From contig NZ_QVQV01000009.1 of assembly GCF_003429005.1 (NCBI RefSeq), positions 1 to 64,000 on the forward strand: 64,000 bases of DNA. The letters are read 5' to 3'. Under the pieces are notes generated by a model that ran no database searches, was not told the DNA's origin, and saw only the letters and a program-made list of their open reading frames with translations. Origin of the DNA: Paraburkholderia sp. DHOC27 (GTDB taxonomy: Bacteria; Pseudomonadota; Gammaproteobacteria; Burkholderiales; Burkholderiaceae). A program made the position numbers and the translations under genes. Position 1 is the stretch's first letter, and the number at the start of each line of letters is the position of its first letter. Below, one piece after another: positions 1 to 8,695 of this stretch.

Positions 1-289
1 TCCCGCAGTCTGAGCGCGAGCGTCCAGCATGACGCCAGTTGCAAAACCCGACATCTGTAAATAGCCAGAACACGACATTAGGATATAGCCCTTACAGCTA
101 AACCGTTGATAATTTATCTTATGTCAAATCAAACAAGCGGCACGACAAACAGATTCATCGGCGATTCCGGATGAGCCTCAACCCAACACCCATCCCGTTC
201 CCATCACCCCGCCACATTCAGCCAGCGCGCGCCCAAACGCGCGCCGTCTGAACGCGTCCAACTCAAACGCGCCTGGCTAGCAGAGCGAT

Positions 290-715
290 CTAGTTCACCC
301 CAATAATCACGCTCGACGCCTTGAAAATCGCCGTGGCGGCTTTTCCATTTGCGAGCCCGAGGCGATCGGCGCTTTCGTTCGTGATGATCGCCGCGATCTG
401 CGCACCGCCTGTGGTCGAAATCGTGACTTCGGCGTTGACCGCGCCTTTCGTGACGTTCGAGACGGTGCCTGCGATGCAGTTACGTGCCGACACCTGGTGA
501 CTCGCGACGTCCACCATTACCAGCACCGAGGACGCCTTCACCAGAGCAAACGCAGCTTTGCCGGGCGCGAGGCCGAGCGTATCCGTGCTGCCGTGCGTGA
601 TCACGGCGACCACGTCCAGGCCGCCTTTGGTGCGCAACGTGATCTGGTCGTTCACCGCGCCGTGGGTGACGTCGATCACCTCGCCTTCAAACTGATTGCG
701 CGCACTTGTTTTCAT
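290..715 (-). CDS. mop: Molybdopterin-binding (molbindin-type) protein with two TOBE/Mop domains
   Basis: Small cytoplasmic molybdate-binding protein of 141 residues. It is built as two tandem TOBE/Mop domains, roughly residues 4-70 and 76-140. Both begin with the signature SARN (residues 4-7 and 76-79) and repeat the pattern GxVxxVTxGAVNxxxT, and both end with an F-K-A-S-S-V segment typical of the Mop fold. Proteins of this family assemble into small oligomers that bind molybdate or tungstate oxyanions between subunits and act as a metal store. There is no signal peptide or DNA-binding domain. It stands alone on the minus strand, with no mod transporter genes visible beside it. The ModE-like regulator at 62.6-63.0 kb lacks exactly this domain. 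The family call is secure; a role in molybdenum homeostasis is inferred from the domain. Confidence 0.93.
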   Translation of the reverse strand: MKTSARNQFEGEVIDVTHGAVNDQITLRTKGGLDVVAVITHGSTDTLGLAPGKAAFALVKASSVLVMVDVASHQVSARNCIAGTVSNVTKGAVNAEVTISTTGGAQIAAIITNESADRLGLANGKAATAIFKASSVIIGVN

Positions 716-1483
716 GTTTCATCTCCTGATGGTGTTGTGCCGACCAGCCAGTGTATCTATAAGTCTGTTTGCAAGCGATAGCGAGCCGTACCGCGCATCG
801 AGCGTGACATGTCCATGACACCTGCCACCCGGTCAACTACGCAACCGCATCATTAAAACGCTTCAGGTGTTTTCGATTACGCCCCGTTACGAAATCTTCA
901 CCGGCATTCTGCGAATTTTGCTAAATCCGCGCGGCTATTCTTTCCAATCGTAATTATTACTTCCTTCGCAAATATATACGCTGAATTTCGCAATAGTCGT
1001 TCTTCACGGAATTGAAATAGTGCCCATGCGCACGCGACACGCGACATAAACCACACGCGCCCGGACAGATTTCCGCTCAATAAGAACACACGTTCCATGT
1101 ACGTGATTCACTGTGCCCGAATGGCCTCGCCCAAAGGTCATGCCTTTCCTTTGAAGCCCCGTCAGATAAGGCTATCAGGCGATGTAGACCTGCCAGTGGG
1201 CAACTCCTGATAGAGCGCGCTTCATCACCTTCAAGGGCCCTCTTCGCGCCCTTCCCCGTCGCACGATTGGGCTGAACAAACATGGCCTCGCCTGAATGCC
1301 GGGTTGCCTGCGAATTAATCAGGTTTGAAGGCGCTTTGATGAATCTGCACTGTCACAAATTCGAGACAGGGCCATATTGTTTACTTTCTCGATCGCAGAT
1401 CGTTGCGATACGCTTCGTGCCGAAGTTCAAAAGTTGCAACAAAAGCAGCCAGAAAAAACGAATATCCGCACGGAGAAACCTTG
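716..1483. other. Intergenic region between mop and the porin gene
   Basis: This 768-bp stretch has no convincing gene. It is AT-richer than its surroundings, especially around 900-1020 and 1380-1480. It must hold the divergent promoters of the molbindin gene and the porin gene. Short open frames here lack ribosome binding sites and a typical amino-acid composition. I could not resolve a clear promoter. Confidence 0.6.
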
Positions 1484-2650
1484 ATGAAACGCATCGCCCT
1501 CTCGACTCTTTCGCTTGCGCTGCTGGGTGCAGCCGGCGTCGCTCACGCACAAAGCAGTGTCACGCTGTACGGCACGATCGATACCTCGATCACCTATGTC
1601 CACAACGCCAGTGGCAACAACAGCCTGTGGTCGATCGGCAATAGCAGCGGCGGCGACCTGTCCGGTACGCGCTGGGGCGTCAAAGGCAATGAAGATCTGG
1701 GCGGTGGTCTGAAGGCCATCTTCCAGTTGGAAAACGGCTTTAACCCGAGCACGGGCGGTCTGGGTCAAGGCAGCCGTCTGTTCGGCCGTCAGGCGTTCGT
1801 CGGTCTCGCCAGCGACCAGTTCGGCACGGTCACGCTCGGCCGCCAGTACGACCCGCTGGTCGACATGGTGCAAGGCATCACGGAAGACAACTACTTCGGC
1901 AGCGCGTTTGCGACCGTGGGCGACGTCGACAACTACGACAACAGCTCGCGTACCAACAACGCCATCAAGTACGTTTCGCCGGTGTTCTCGGGCCTGCAGG
2001 TCGAAGGCATGTACGCGTTCGGCGGCGTCGCTGGCCAGACGGGTTCGGGTCAGACGTGGTCGGCTGCGGCAACGTACAACAACGGTCCGTTCTCGATCGC
2101 CGCTGGCTACTTCGTGGCTGACAATCCGACGGTCACCGGTCTGCAACGCACCACCTGGGGCGGCACGTCGGACGGCACCTTCGACGGCTCGCTCGTCAAT
2201 CTGGGCTTCCAGACCGCACGCTCGATCAACATCGCCCGCGTGGCTGGCCAGTACGTCGCCGGTCCGTTCACGTTCGGCCTCGGCTACAGCAACTCGCAAT
2301 ACAAGTCTGACGGCCAATCCGCCTTCGTGTCGACCGAGAAGTACAACACCGGACAAGGCTTCGTGAACTACCAGGCCACGCCGGCCATGCTGGTGGGTCT
2401 GGGCTACAGCTACACGCGCGCCAACGGCGTGACGGGTGCCTCGTACAACCAGGTCTCGGTGGGTGGCGACTACAACCTCTCGAAGCGCACCGACGTGTAC
2501 CTGGTCGGCGCCTACCAGCACGCAAGCGGCAATACGCTGAACGCCGACGCAACGGCCGTGGTGTCGGCGCAAGCGTCGATCGGCTCGTACGGCTACGGTG
2601 GCACGAGCACGCAGGAACTGGTCTCGCTCGGTCTGCGTCACAAGTTCTAA
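1484..2650 (+). CDS. Gram-negative porin (Burkholderia OmpC-like general porin)
   Basis: Outer-membrane trimeric beta-barrel porin of 388 residues for passive uptake of small hydrophilic solutes. The chosen ATG follows a purine-rich site (GGAGAAA) and begins a classical signal peptide, MKRIALSTLSLALLGAAG, cleaved after AHA. The mature start QSSVTLYGTIDTSI is the usual first strand of beta-proteobacterial porins. The protein ends in HKF, the terminal aromatic residue recognised by the BAM complex. The interior shows alternating aromatic/glycine strands and the GxRxFGRQAFVGL turn before the constriction loop. The gene is monocistronic and followed directly by a strong terminator hairpin. The frame is open 27 codons upstream of this start, but that part is not signal-like. 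The substrate cannot be read from the sequence. Confidence 0.96.
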   Translation: MKRIALSTLSLALLGAAGVAHAQSSVTLYGTIDTSITYVHNASGNNSLWSIGNSSGGDLSGTRWGVKGNEDLGGGLKAIFQLENGFNPSTGGLGQGSRLFGRQAFVGLASDQFGTVTLGRQYDPLVDMVQGITEDNYFGSAFATVGDVDNYDNSSRTNNAIKYVSPVFSGLQVEGMYAFGGVAGQTGSGQTWSAAATYNNGPFSIAAGYFVADNPTVTGLQRTTWGGTSDGTFDGSLVNLGFQTARSINIARVAGQYVAGPFTFGLGYSNSQYKSDGQSAFVSTEKYNTGQGFVNYQATPAMLVGLGYSYTRANGVTGASYNQVSVGGDYNLSKRTDVYLVGAYQHASGNTLNADATAVVSAQASIGSYGYGGTSTQELVSLGLRHKF

Positions 2651-2712
2651 GTCTGACTGGCGTACGTCCGGCATCGCATCAGAAGCCGGACGTCAGCGCA
2701 GCAAGACCTGCT

Positions 2713-2739
2713 GGCCCGCCTCTCATGGCGGGCCTTTTT
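2713..2739 (+). terminator. Rho-independent terminator of the porin gene
   Basis: An 8-bp perfect GC stem (GGCCCGCC / GGCGGGCC) with a 6-nt loop is followed directly by five T residues, 63 bp after the porin stop codon. Confidence 0.9.
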
Positions 2740-3199
2740 GCGTCCGGCGTCAGATGGTTTTTTAGTTCGGATAACTGATTGATGAGGGCGAAACGATCGG
2801 CGCGAAAAGCGCTTGAATCAGCCCATGTATTGAACAGAATGACAGCAGACCAGGCGAGCGCACGAAGACGTGAATCGCGAGCCGCTACTGTTGAAGGCCG
2901 CGTGGGCCTACACACAGGCAAGCACGTGGCACGTAACCAGGCTTGCAAGCAGAGGCACACGAGCAAAGCCAGCAACGCATACACCGAGCCACGCACCCGT
3001 GTGCGTCGCATCAGTTCCTGCAGGTCAGGCGGCGCCGTTGGCGCAGCCCTTCAGACTGAACCGCCACGACGGCATCGCCGCGCGGCGTCAGCAAACCGCC
3101 GTGAGCGCCGCGGTGACCAGATGGAGACCGGGCAGGCGACCCACTGGCGACGCACGGCGCCTGCGGCGAAGCCTCAGGCGCGTGCGTGGCAGGCACTGC
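2740..3199. other. Gene-poor stretch between the porin terminator and HU
   Basis: No gene is supported in these 460 bp. A minus-strand open frame (2679-3011) has a hydrophobic N-terminus, but it runs into the porin terminator hairpin and has no recognisable family. Other frames are arginine-rich shadows of GC-rich noncoding DNA. Confidence 0.55.
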
Positions 3200-3478
3200 T
3201 CAGGAAGCGTTGACGGCGTCCTTGAACGCTTTGCCGGCAACGAACTTCACCGTTTTCGCAGCAGCGATCTGAATCTCCGCGCCCGTGGACGGGTTGCGGC
3301 CCACGCGAGCAGCACGTGCGCCCGTCGAGAACGCGCCGAAGCCGATCAGTTGCACGGTTTCGCCCTTGGACACCGCCGAGGTCACCGTCTCGATGATCGC
3401 GTCGATCGACTTGGCCGTAGCCGTTTTGCTTTCGCCGGTCGCTGCCGCAACAGCGTCAATCAGTTCCTGCTTGTTCAT
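3200..3478 (-). CDS. hup: HU family DNA-binding protein
   Basis: Nucleoid-associated histone-like protein of 92 residues, the standard HU length. It starts MNKQELIDAVA and carries the helical dimerisation half followed by the GFGAFSTGARAAR...RNPSTG segment that forms the DNA-gripping beta arm (residues about 46-68). This is the family signature, with the conserved RNPxTG tip; the C-terminal helix follows with VKFVAGKAFKDAVN. A purine-rich AAGGG lies about 8 nt upstream of the ATG. It binds and bends DNA non-specifically as a dimer. The gene is monocistronic and divergent from polB across a 407-bp gap. Confidence 0.96.
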   Translation of the reverse strand: MNKQELIDAVAAATGESKTATAKSIDAIIETVTSAVSKGETVQLIGFGAFSTGARAARVGRNPSTGAEIQIAAAKTVKFVAGKAFKDAVNAS

Positions 3479-3768
3479 TGCACATCCCTTTCTGTATTGA
3501 TAGAACCGGCGCCCGATAAAGGCGCCAGACCCGCCACCCTACCTCATCCGGGCGCATCTGCGCAAACCGCCAGTTTCCTGACGCCCCCGCCTGAATGCCG
3601 CCGGACCGCTCGATTGGGCCATCGCCGCAAGCGCCGCGCAGCCCCCTCGCCGCCACTCGACGGCGCCGGGGCGCTCCCGAGGCCAGCCTGCGCGAGCCGC
3701 TATCGTACCGCGCCTTGGGGCGCGCAAGCACAACTGGCGCGCCAAAGCGGGCATAAATGGCCCTTCTC

Positions 3769-3797
3769 GCCTACCATTGCGGCTAATTGTGGTAGGC
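3769..3797. repeat. Inverted repeat in the HU-polB intergenic region (possible operator)
   Basis: A perfect 8-bp dyad, GCCTACCA and TGGTAGGC separated by 13 bp, lies about 90 bp upstream of the polB start in the 407-bp HU-polB gap. The half-sites do not match LexA. Size and spacing suit a dimeric regulator or a short hairpin. The rest of the gap (3479-3885) shows nothing I can name. Confidence 0.45.
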
Positions 3798-3885
3798 AAA
3801 CGGGGGCGGCCCCGCGGGTCAAATTACCGTTGCCTGCCCCTGCCCCGTAAAATGGACCGAAAGACAGGCTTGCAAAGGTTGCAGT

Positions 3886-6252
3886 GTGGTTGAACAACAG
3901 CAGGGTTTCCTCCTGACCCGCCATTGGCGCGATACACCCGCCGGTACAGAGATCGACTTCTGGCTGGCCACTGACCACGGCCCCCGTCATCTGCGTCTGA
4001 CGCCGCAACCCTCGGTTGCGTTCACTCCGGCTGCGCAGCGCGAGCAGGCCGACGCTCTGGTGCGCAATGAACGTCAGGTCGAACTGCGGCCGTTGGGGCT
4101 GACCGATTTCCGCCAGCGCCCCGTGCTGGGCGTGTACTGCACGCAGTATCGGCAGTTGCTCAAGCTGGAAAAGCTCTTCCGCGAGCACGGCATTGCCATG
4201 TACGAGGCGGACATCCGGCCGCCCGAACGCTATCTGATGGAGCGCTTCATCACGGCGCCCGTGAGCTTCAGTGGCCGGCCGGACGGTGACGGCATCCTGC
4301 TGGACGGGGAAATGAAGCCCGCGCCGGACTATCGCCCTGCCTTGAAACTCGTCTCGCTCGACATCGAAACCACGGCGCACGGCGAGTTGTACTCCATCGC
4401 GCTTGAAGGATGCGGGCAGCGCCAGGTGTACATGCTGGGTCCGCCGAACGGTGACAGCAGTGAGATCGACTTCGCGCTGGAGTATTGCGACACCCGCGCG
4501 CAACTGCTCGAGCGACTCAACCAATGGATGCGGCGGCACGACCCCGATGCGATTATCGGCTGGAACCTGGTGCAGTTCGACCTGCGCGTCCTGCAGCAGC
4601 ATTCGGAGCGTCTGCAGATTCCTCTGCGCTTTGGCCGTGACGGCAGCGTCATGGAGTGGCGCGAGCATGGCACCAATCAGAACCATTTTTTCGCGGCTGC
4701 CGCGGGCCGGCTGATCATCGACGGCATCGAGGCGCTCAAATCCGCAACGTGGTCGTTTCCGAGCTTCAGCCTTGAATCCGTTGCCCAGACGCTGCTTGGC
4801 GAAGGCAAAGCCATCGACAACCCCTATCAGCGTATGGCGGAAATCGACCGCCGCTTTGCCGAAGACAAGCCCGCGCTCGCTCGCTACAACCTCAAGGACT
4901 GCGAACTGGTAACGCGCATCTTCGCGAAGACCGAGCTGCTCACCTTCCTGCTCGAACGTGCGACGGTCACGGGGCTCGCCGCGGACCGCAGCGGCGGTTC
5001 GGTAGCGGCGTTCACGCATCTGTACATGCCGTTGATGCACCGGCAGGGCTACGTCGCGCCGAATCTCGGCGAACTGGAGGGGGAAGCCAGTCCCGGTGGT
5101 TTCGTGATGGATTCGCAACCCGGTCTGTACGATTCGGTGCTGGTGCTCGACTACAAGAGCCTCTATCCGTCCATCATCCGCACCTTCCTGATCGACCCGG
5201 TCGGGCTCGTGGAAGGCATGAACACTCCGGACGAGAGCGCCTCCGTCCCCGGCTTTCGCGGCGCCCGTTTTTCGCGCACCAAACACTGCTTGCCGGCCAT
5301 CGTGGAGCAGGTCTGGCAAGGGCGCGAAGCGGCCAAGCGGCAGCAGAACAAGCCGCTCTCGCAGGCGCTCAAGATCATCATGAACGCGTTCTACGGCGTG
5401 CTGGGGTCGAGCGGCTGCCGCTTCTTCGATCCGCGTCTCGCGTCGTCCATCACGATGCGCGGCCACGAAATCATGCACCGCACCCGCGAACTGATCGAAG
5501 CGCGCGGCTATCAGGTGATCTACGGCGACACCGATTCCACCTTCGTGTGGCTCAAGCGTGCCCGCTCGCAGGAACAGGCGGCGCAGATCGGCCATGCGCT
5601 CGTCAAATACGTCAATGCGTGGTGGCGCGAACATCTGCAGGAGACTTTTGGCCTCGCGAGCGCGCTGGAATTGCAGTACGAGACGCACTATCGACGCTTC
5701 CTGATGCCGACCGTGCGCGGCGCGGAGCAAGGCAGCAAGAAGCGTTACGCGGGACTCGTGACGCGCGCCGACGGCAGCGAGGAAGTGGTCTTCAAGGGGC
5801 TCGAAACGGTGCGGACCGACTGGACGCCACTCGCGCAGACTTTCCAGCGCCAGCTCTATCAGCGCATTTTCAAGCAGCAGCCGTATCAGGATTACGTGCG
5901 CGATTACGTGCAGCGCACCTTGAGCGGCGAGTTCGACGACCAGCTGGTGTACCGGCGACGCCTGCGCCGCAATCTCGACGACTACCAGCGCAACGTGCCG
6001 CCCCACGCGCGCGCCGCGAAAATGGCGGACGCGTTCAACCGGCGCGAGGGACGTCCGCTGCAGTATCAGTACGGCGGCTGGATCAGCTACGTGATGACGG
6101 TGGCGGGTCCCGAACCGCTCGAGACCCAGCGCTCGGCCATCGACTACGAACACTATCTGACGCGCCAGTTGCAACCGGTGGCCGATGCCATCCTGCCCTT
6201 CCTCGACGACGATTTCGCCGCGCTGATGACCGGTCAGCAGGAGTTGTTCTAA
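3886..6252 (+). CDS. polB: DNA polymerase II (family B)
   Basis: Family B repair polymerase of 788 residues, about the length of E. coli Pol II, and apparently intact. The 3'-5' exonuclease comes first: Exo I DIETT at residues 159-163, Exo II WNLVQFD near 227, and Exo III YNLKDCELV near 335. The polymerase core follows: motif A LDYKSLYPSIIRTF near 422, motif B KIIMNAFYG near 500, and motif C YGDTDS at 546-551 with both catalytic aspartates. The start is a GTG whose next codons give MVEQQQGFLLTRHW, the usual N-terminus. In E. coli this enzyme is SOS-induced and acts in replication restart and translesion synthesis. No LexA box is visible upstream here, only the dyad at 3769-3797. Transcribed alone. 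Confidence 0.97.
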   Translation: MVEQQQGFLLTRHWRDTPAGTEIDFWLATDHGPRHLRLTPQPSVAFTPAAQREQADALVRNERQVELRPLGLTDFRQRPVLGVYCTQYRQLLKLEKLFREHGIAMYEADIRPPERYLMERFITAPVSFSGRPDGDGILLDGEMKPAPDYRPALKLVSLDIETTAHGELYSIALEGCGQRQVYMLGPPNGDSSEIDFALEYCDTRAQLLERLNQWMRRHDPDAIIGWNLVQFDLRVLQQHSERLQIPLRFGRDGSVMEWREHGTNQNHFFAAAAGRLIIDGIEALKSATWSFPSFSLESVAQTLLGEGKAIDNPYQRMAEIDRRFAEDKPALARYNLKDCELVTRIFAKTELLTFLLERATVTGLAADRSGGSVAAFTHLYMPLMHRQGYVAPNLGELEGEASPGGFVMDSQPGLYDSVLVLDYKSLYPSIIRTFLIDPVGLVEGMNTPDESASVPGFRGARFSRTKHCLPAIVEQVWQGREAAKRQQNKPLSQALKIIMNAFYGVLGSSGCRFFDPRLASSITMRGHEIMHRTRELIEARGYQVIYGDTDSTFVWLKRARSQEQAAQIGHALVKYVNAWWREHLQETFGLASALELQYETHYRRFLMPTVRGAEQGSKKRYAGLVTRADGSEEVVFKGLETVRTDWTPLAQTFQRQLYQRIFKQQPYQDYVRDYVQRTLSGEFDDQLVYRRRLRRNLDDYQRNVPPHARAAKMADAFNRREGRPLQYQYGGWISYVMTVAGPEPLETQRSAIDYEHYLTRQLQPVADAILPFLDDDFAALMTGQQELF

Positions 6253-6423
6253 ATGCTTCGGCCCAGCACAGGGGCCGCGGGGCGGCGGCTCCGAAGTCTC
6301 CGCCATGAAATTCAGAGTTGTTGAAAGACGGGGAATTACGCTGTGGCGGCTCGGTAAACTTCAGTGAGGTCGCCGATCAATCGTGGTGGGCGATTCATTG
6401 GCTCGTTTTATCGGGAGTGCGCC

Positions 6424-6753
6424 ATGAAAACGCTCGCTTTGGCGGTCTTGACTGCTTCGTCTCTCGCCCTGCCGCTCGCATCCTTCGCGCAATCGACGCC
6501 GGCGTCGAACGCGCCCCTGACGCGCGCCGAAGTCAAGGCGCAACTCGTGCAACTCGAACAGGCGGGCTACAACCCTTCGGCGGCGAACGACGCCACCTAT
6601 CCCGCGCAGATTCAGGCCGCGGAAGCGCGGGTAGCGGCGCAAAACGCGAAGCAGGAGCAGGGCTACGGCTCGGGCACGAACGGCTCGACCCAGTCCGGCG
6701 TCCAGGCAACCCCGGCAACCCCGGCGGCAGTGCCCGCGAATAGCGGCCAGTAG
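6424..6753 (+). CDS. DUF4148 domain-containing exported protein
   Basis: Small secreted protein of 109 residues. The signal peptide MKTLALAVLTASSLALPLA is cleaved after SFA. The mature part has the DUF4148 core LTRAEVKAQLVQLEQAGYNP followed by an alanine/glutamine-rich tail ending in low-complexity GTNGSTQSGVQATPATPA. Such proteins are abundant in Burkholderia and their relatives. They are predicted to be periplasmic, and their function is unknown. It lies 171 bp after polB on the same strand and is probably transcribed separately. Confidence 0.88.
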   Translation: MKTLALAVLTASSLALPLASFAQSTPASNAPLTRAEVKAQLVQLEQAGYNPSAANDATYPAQIQAAEARVAAQNAKQEQGYGSGTNGSTQSGVQATPATPAAVPANSGQ

Positions 6754-6853
6754 CCTCGCGCCAACTGCGCCGCGTGATTCGCGCCGGCGCCGCGTTCACA
6801 AGCGCACGGCACGTGGGCCGGGAATCGTAGCGTCCCCGGCGCCGCGTCGCTCA

Positions 6854-7813
6854 TCAAGCTGCCTGCCGGTAATACAGATTCTGCGGATGCCGCGCTTCGG
6901 CGAAGAAGAACCAGCGTTCCGCGACGAGTCCCGCGTACTGCACGACGCACGCGAGGCACAGCAGCCAGAACGAGCCGGCAATGGACGGCACGCTCGCACC
7001 CAGCGCGATCAACACGAACGGCACCGCAAACGCAGCCAGCAGAAAGGTCCACTTGATGCGCAGCAAGGTCTGCGGCGTTTGCCCGTGAAAGAACTCGCGC
7101 AGGTTGAACGCCCCCGCGGTAAAGCCGCGTGACTTCTGCGTGAGCGTCGGCGACTTGATGCCAGTCGCGCTTTGCACCGTGGATTTGGGCCGCAAGCGGG
7201 CATTGCGCGTGAGCGATGCAATCCGGCTCGCGCATCCCGCGAGGGTCAGCGCGCCGGCGCAGATCGCGAGACCCGCCATCAAGGCGGGCGCGAGCCATGC
7301 CGCGCAGGCGGTCGCAATCGTGAAGCCGGATGCGCAGCCCAACAGCACGAAATTGACCATCGTCAACGGTGTGGCCCATTCCTGCAGAAAGCGCAGACAC
7401 GCGTAGATCATCGACGTGCAAACGAACAGCACTGCGCTCGCCAGCACTGCGAGCGCGCCAATGGTCAGCGACCACGGCGAACCAAACGCGTGCGCCACGC
7501 CATACGCGAACGCACCGCCGAGAAAGGCCGGCAACGCGAGACATTCGCGCGAGAGCCACGACGTGCGCCACATCGCAATGGCCCGCCAGGCCCGCTCGGG
7601 ATGGCCGAGGTGGAAGAACGAGGCCACCAGGCCGAGCGCGCCGAGCGCCACGACGATAGCCGCGCCCAGCACGTAGAACGTCTGCGCGGGCGCCGCCGCG
7701 GGTGCAATCCAGCCGAGCCGTACGGCCAGCTCGACACCGAACAGCGCGATCAGCAAGCCCTGCCCCGCGCCGCTCAGCGTGGTGAGAAACACGACCGAAA
7801 ATGCGGGCTTCAT
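6854..7813 (-). CDS. soeC: DmsC/NrfD-like membrane anchor subunit of a molybdoenzyme (SoeC-like)
   Basis: Integral membrane protein of 319 residues with about eight hydrophobic helices, related to the DmsC anchor family. It starts MKPAFSVVFLTTLSGAGQGL and includes FHLGHPERAWRAIAMWRTSWLSRE, the conserved loop with a histidine near the quinone site of DmsC proteins. It would exchange electrons between the quinone pool and the iron-sulfur subunit encoded upstream. Its start codon overlaps the stop of that gene by 4 bp (ATGA), so the two are translationally coupled. Order and sizes (anchor last) match SoeABC of sulfur oxidisers. The name is an inference from subunit architecture; a DMSO- or polysulfide-reductase-like role is the alternative. 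Confidence 0.72.
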   Translation of the reverse strand: MKPAFSVVFLTTLSGAGQGLLIALFGVELAVRLGWIAPAAAPAQTFYVLGAAIVVALGALGLVASFFHLGHPERAWRAIAMWRTSWLSRECLALPAFLGGAFAYGVAHAFGSPWSLTIGALAVLASAVLFVCTSMIYACLRFLQEWATPLTMVNFVLLGCASGFTIATACAAWLAPALMAGLAICAGALTLAGCASRIASLTRNARLRPKSTVQSATGIKSPTLTQKSRGFTAGAFNLREFFHGQTPQTLLRIKWTFLLAAFAVPFVLIALGASVPSIAGSFWLLCLACVVQYAGLVAERWFFFAEARHPQNLYYRQAA

Positions 7814-8655
7814 GCGTCCCTCCCAAGACTCAGGATATTGAACATGCGCCCGACCATTCCGGCGATTCCGCCGCGCGGCGCCGATTGCAACTGCGGGTGT
7901 TCGAACGGGAGAACGGCGGGGTCCGTCACGTGAGCGCCCGCGCGCCCTGCTTGCGCCTCGCGCGCGCTTTGCCCTGATGCACCGCCCTGCGACGTCGCGC
8001 TCTCCGTTTCGCACGAACACGCCTCGCTGCCACACGCCCCCGTCTTGCGACGCGGCAAGTAGTGATTCGCCGGCCGGGTCTCCCATTCCGGCATCAGTTG
8101 ATAACCGCCGCGCTCACGAATGGCCTGGGACACCACCGAGTCGGGATCGTGGATGTCGCCGAAGAGCCGTGCCGAAGTCGGACAGGCCAGCACGCAGGCC
8201 GGTTTGCGGTCGCGCTCGGAGAGGTTCTCGTTATGGATGCGATCCGCGCACAGCGTGCACTTGGTCATCTCCTTGCGCTCTTCGTCCAGTTCACGCGCGC
8301 CGTACGGACACGCCCACGAACAGTACTTGCAGCCAATACAGCGGTCGAAGTCCACCAGCACGAGCCCGTCTTCCTTGCGCTTGTAGCTCGCGCCGGTCGG
8401 ACACACGGGGACACACGGCGGATCCTCGCAGTGGAGACACGACTTCGGAAAATGGATAGTCTCGGTCAGCGGAAACTCACCGGCTTCGAAGGTCTGCACG
8501 CGGTTGAAAAACGTGCCGGACGGATCGGCGTCGTAAGGCCGGAAATCCGCGAGACTGCCCGCTTCGCCGGAGGTGTTCCACTCCTTGCAACTCGTCACGC
8601 AGGCGTGGCATCCCACGCAGACGTTGAGATCGATTACGAGCGCCATCTGGGTCAT
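7810..8655 (-). CDS. soeB: Four-cluster [4Fe-4S] ferredoxin subunit of a molybdoenzyme (SoeB-like)
   Basis: Electron-transfer subunit of 281 residues. It has four cysteine clusters of the DmsB/PsrB/NrfC type: CVGCHACVTSCKEWN near residues 13-27, CLHCEDPPCVPVCPTGA near 83, CIGCKYCSWACPYG near 113, and CTLCADR...CVLACPTSA near 140-166. They form a chain of [4Fe-4S] centres between the molybdenum subunit and the membrane anchor. There is no Tat signal, so the complex faces the cytoplasm, as expected for SoeABC rather than for periplasmic DMSO reductase. A cysteine-rich insertion (GACGSEACSCE, about residues 205-215) and a long C-terminal tail (to 281) extend beyond the clusters. It sits 40 bp after the catalytic subunit gene. 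Confidence 0.78.
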   Translation of the reverse strand: MTQMALVIDLNVCVGCHACVTSCKEWNTSGEAGSLADFRPYDADPSGTFFNRVQTFEAGEFPLTETIHFPKSCLHCEDPPCVPVCPTGASYKRKEDGLVLVDFDRCIGCKYCSWACPYGARELDEERKEMTKCTLCADRIHNENLSERDRKPACVLACPTSARLFGDIHDPDSVVSQAIRERGGYQLMPEWETRPANHYLPRRKTGACGSEACSCETESATSQGGASGQSAREAQAGRAGAHVTDPAVLPFEHPQLQSAPRGGIAGMVGRMFNILSLGRDA

Positions 8656-8695
8656 TGGAAGCTCCTCATCAGGGTTTCATTGTGGCCGGTGCGGC

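Noticed and set aside
780..820. Possible ModE half-site near the molbindin promoter
   Set aside because: Only a CGCTAT half-site is present; the opposite half is missing.
2679..3011. Minus-strand open frame with a hydrophobic N-terminus
   Set aside because: Its 3' end runs through the porin terminator hairpin, it has no ribosome site, and the composition is that of GC-rich noncoding DNA.
3700..6306. 868-codon minus-strand open frame opposite polB
   Set aside because: It is the complement of a clear DNA polymerase II gene, with histidine/arginine-rich composition and no family motifs.
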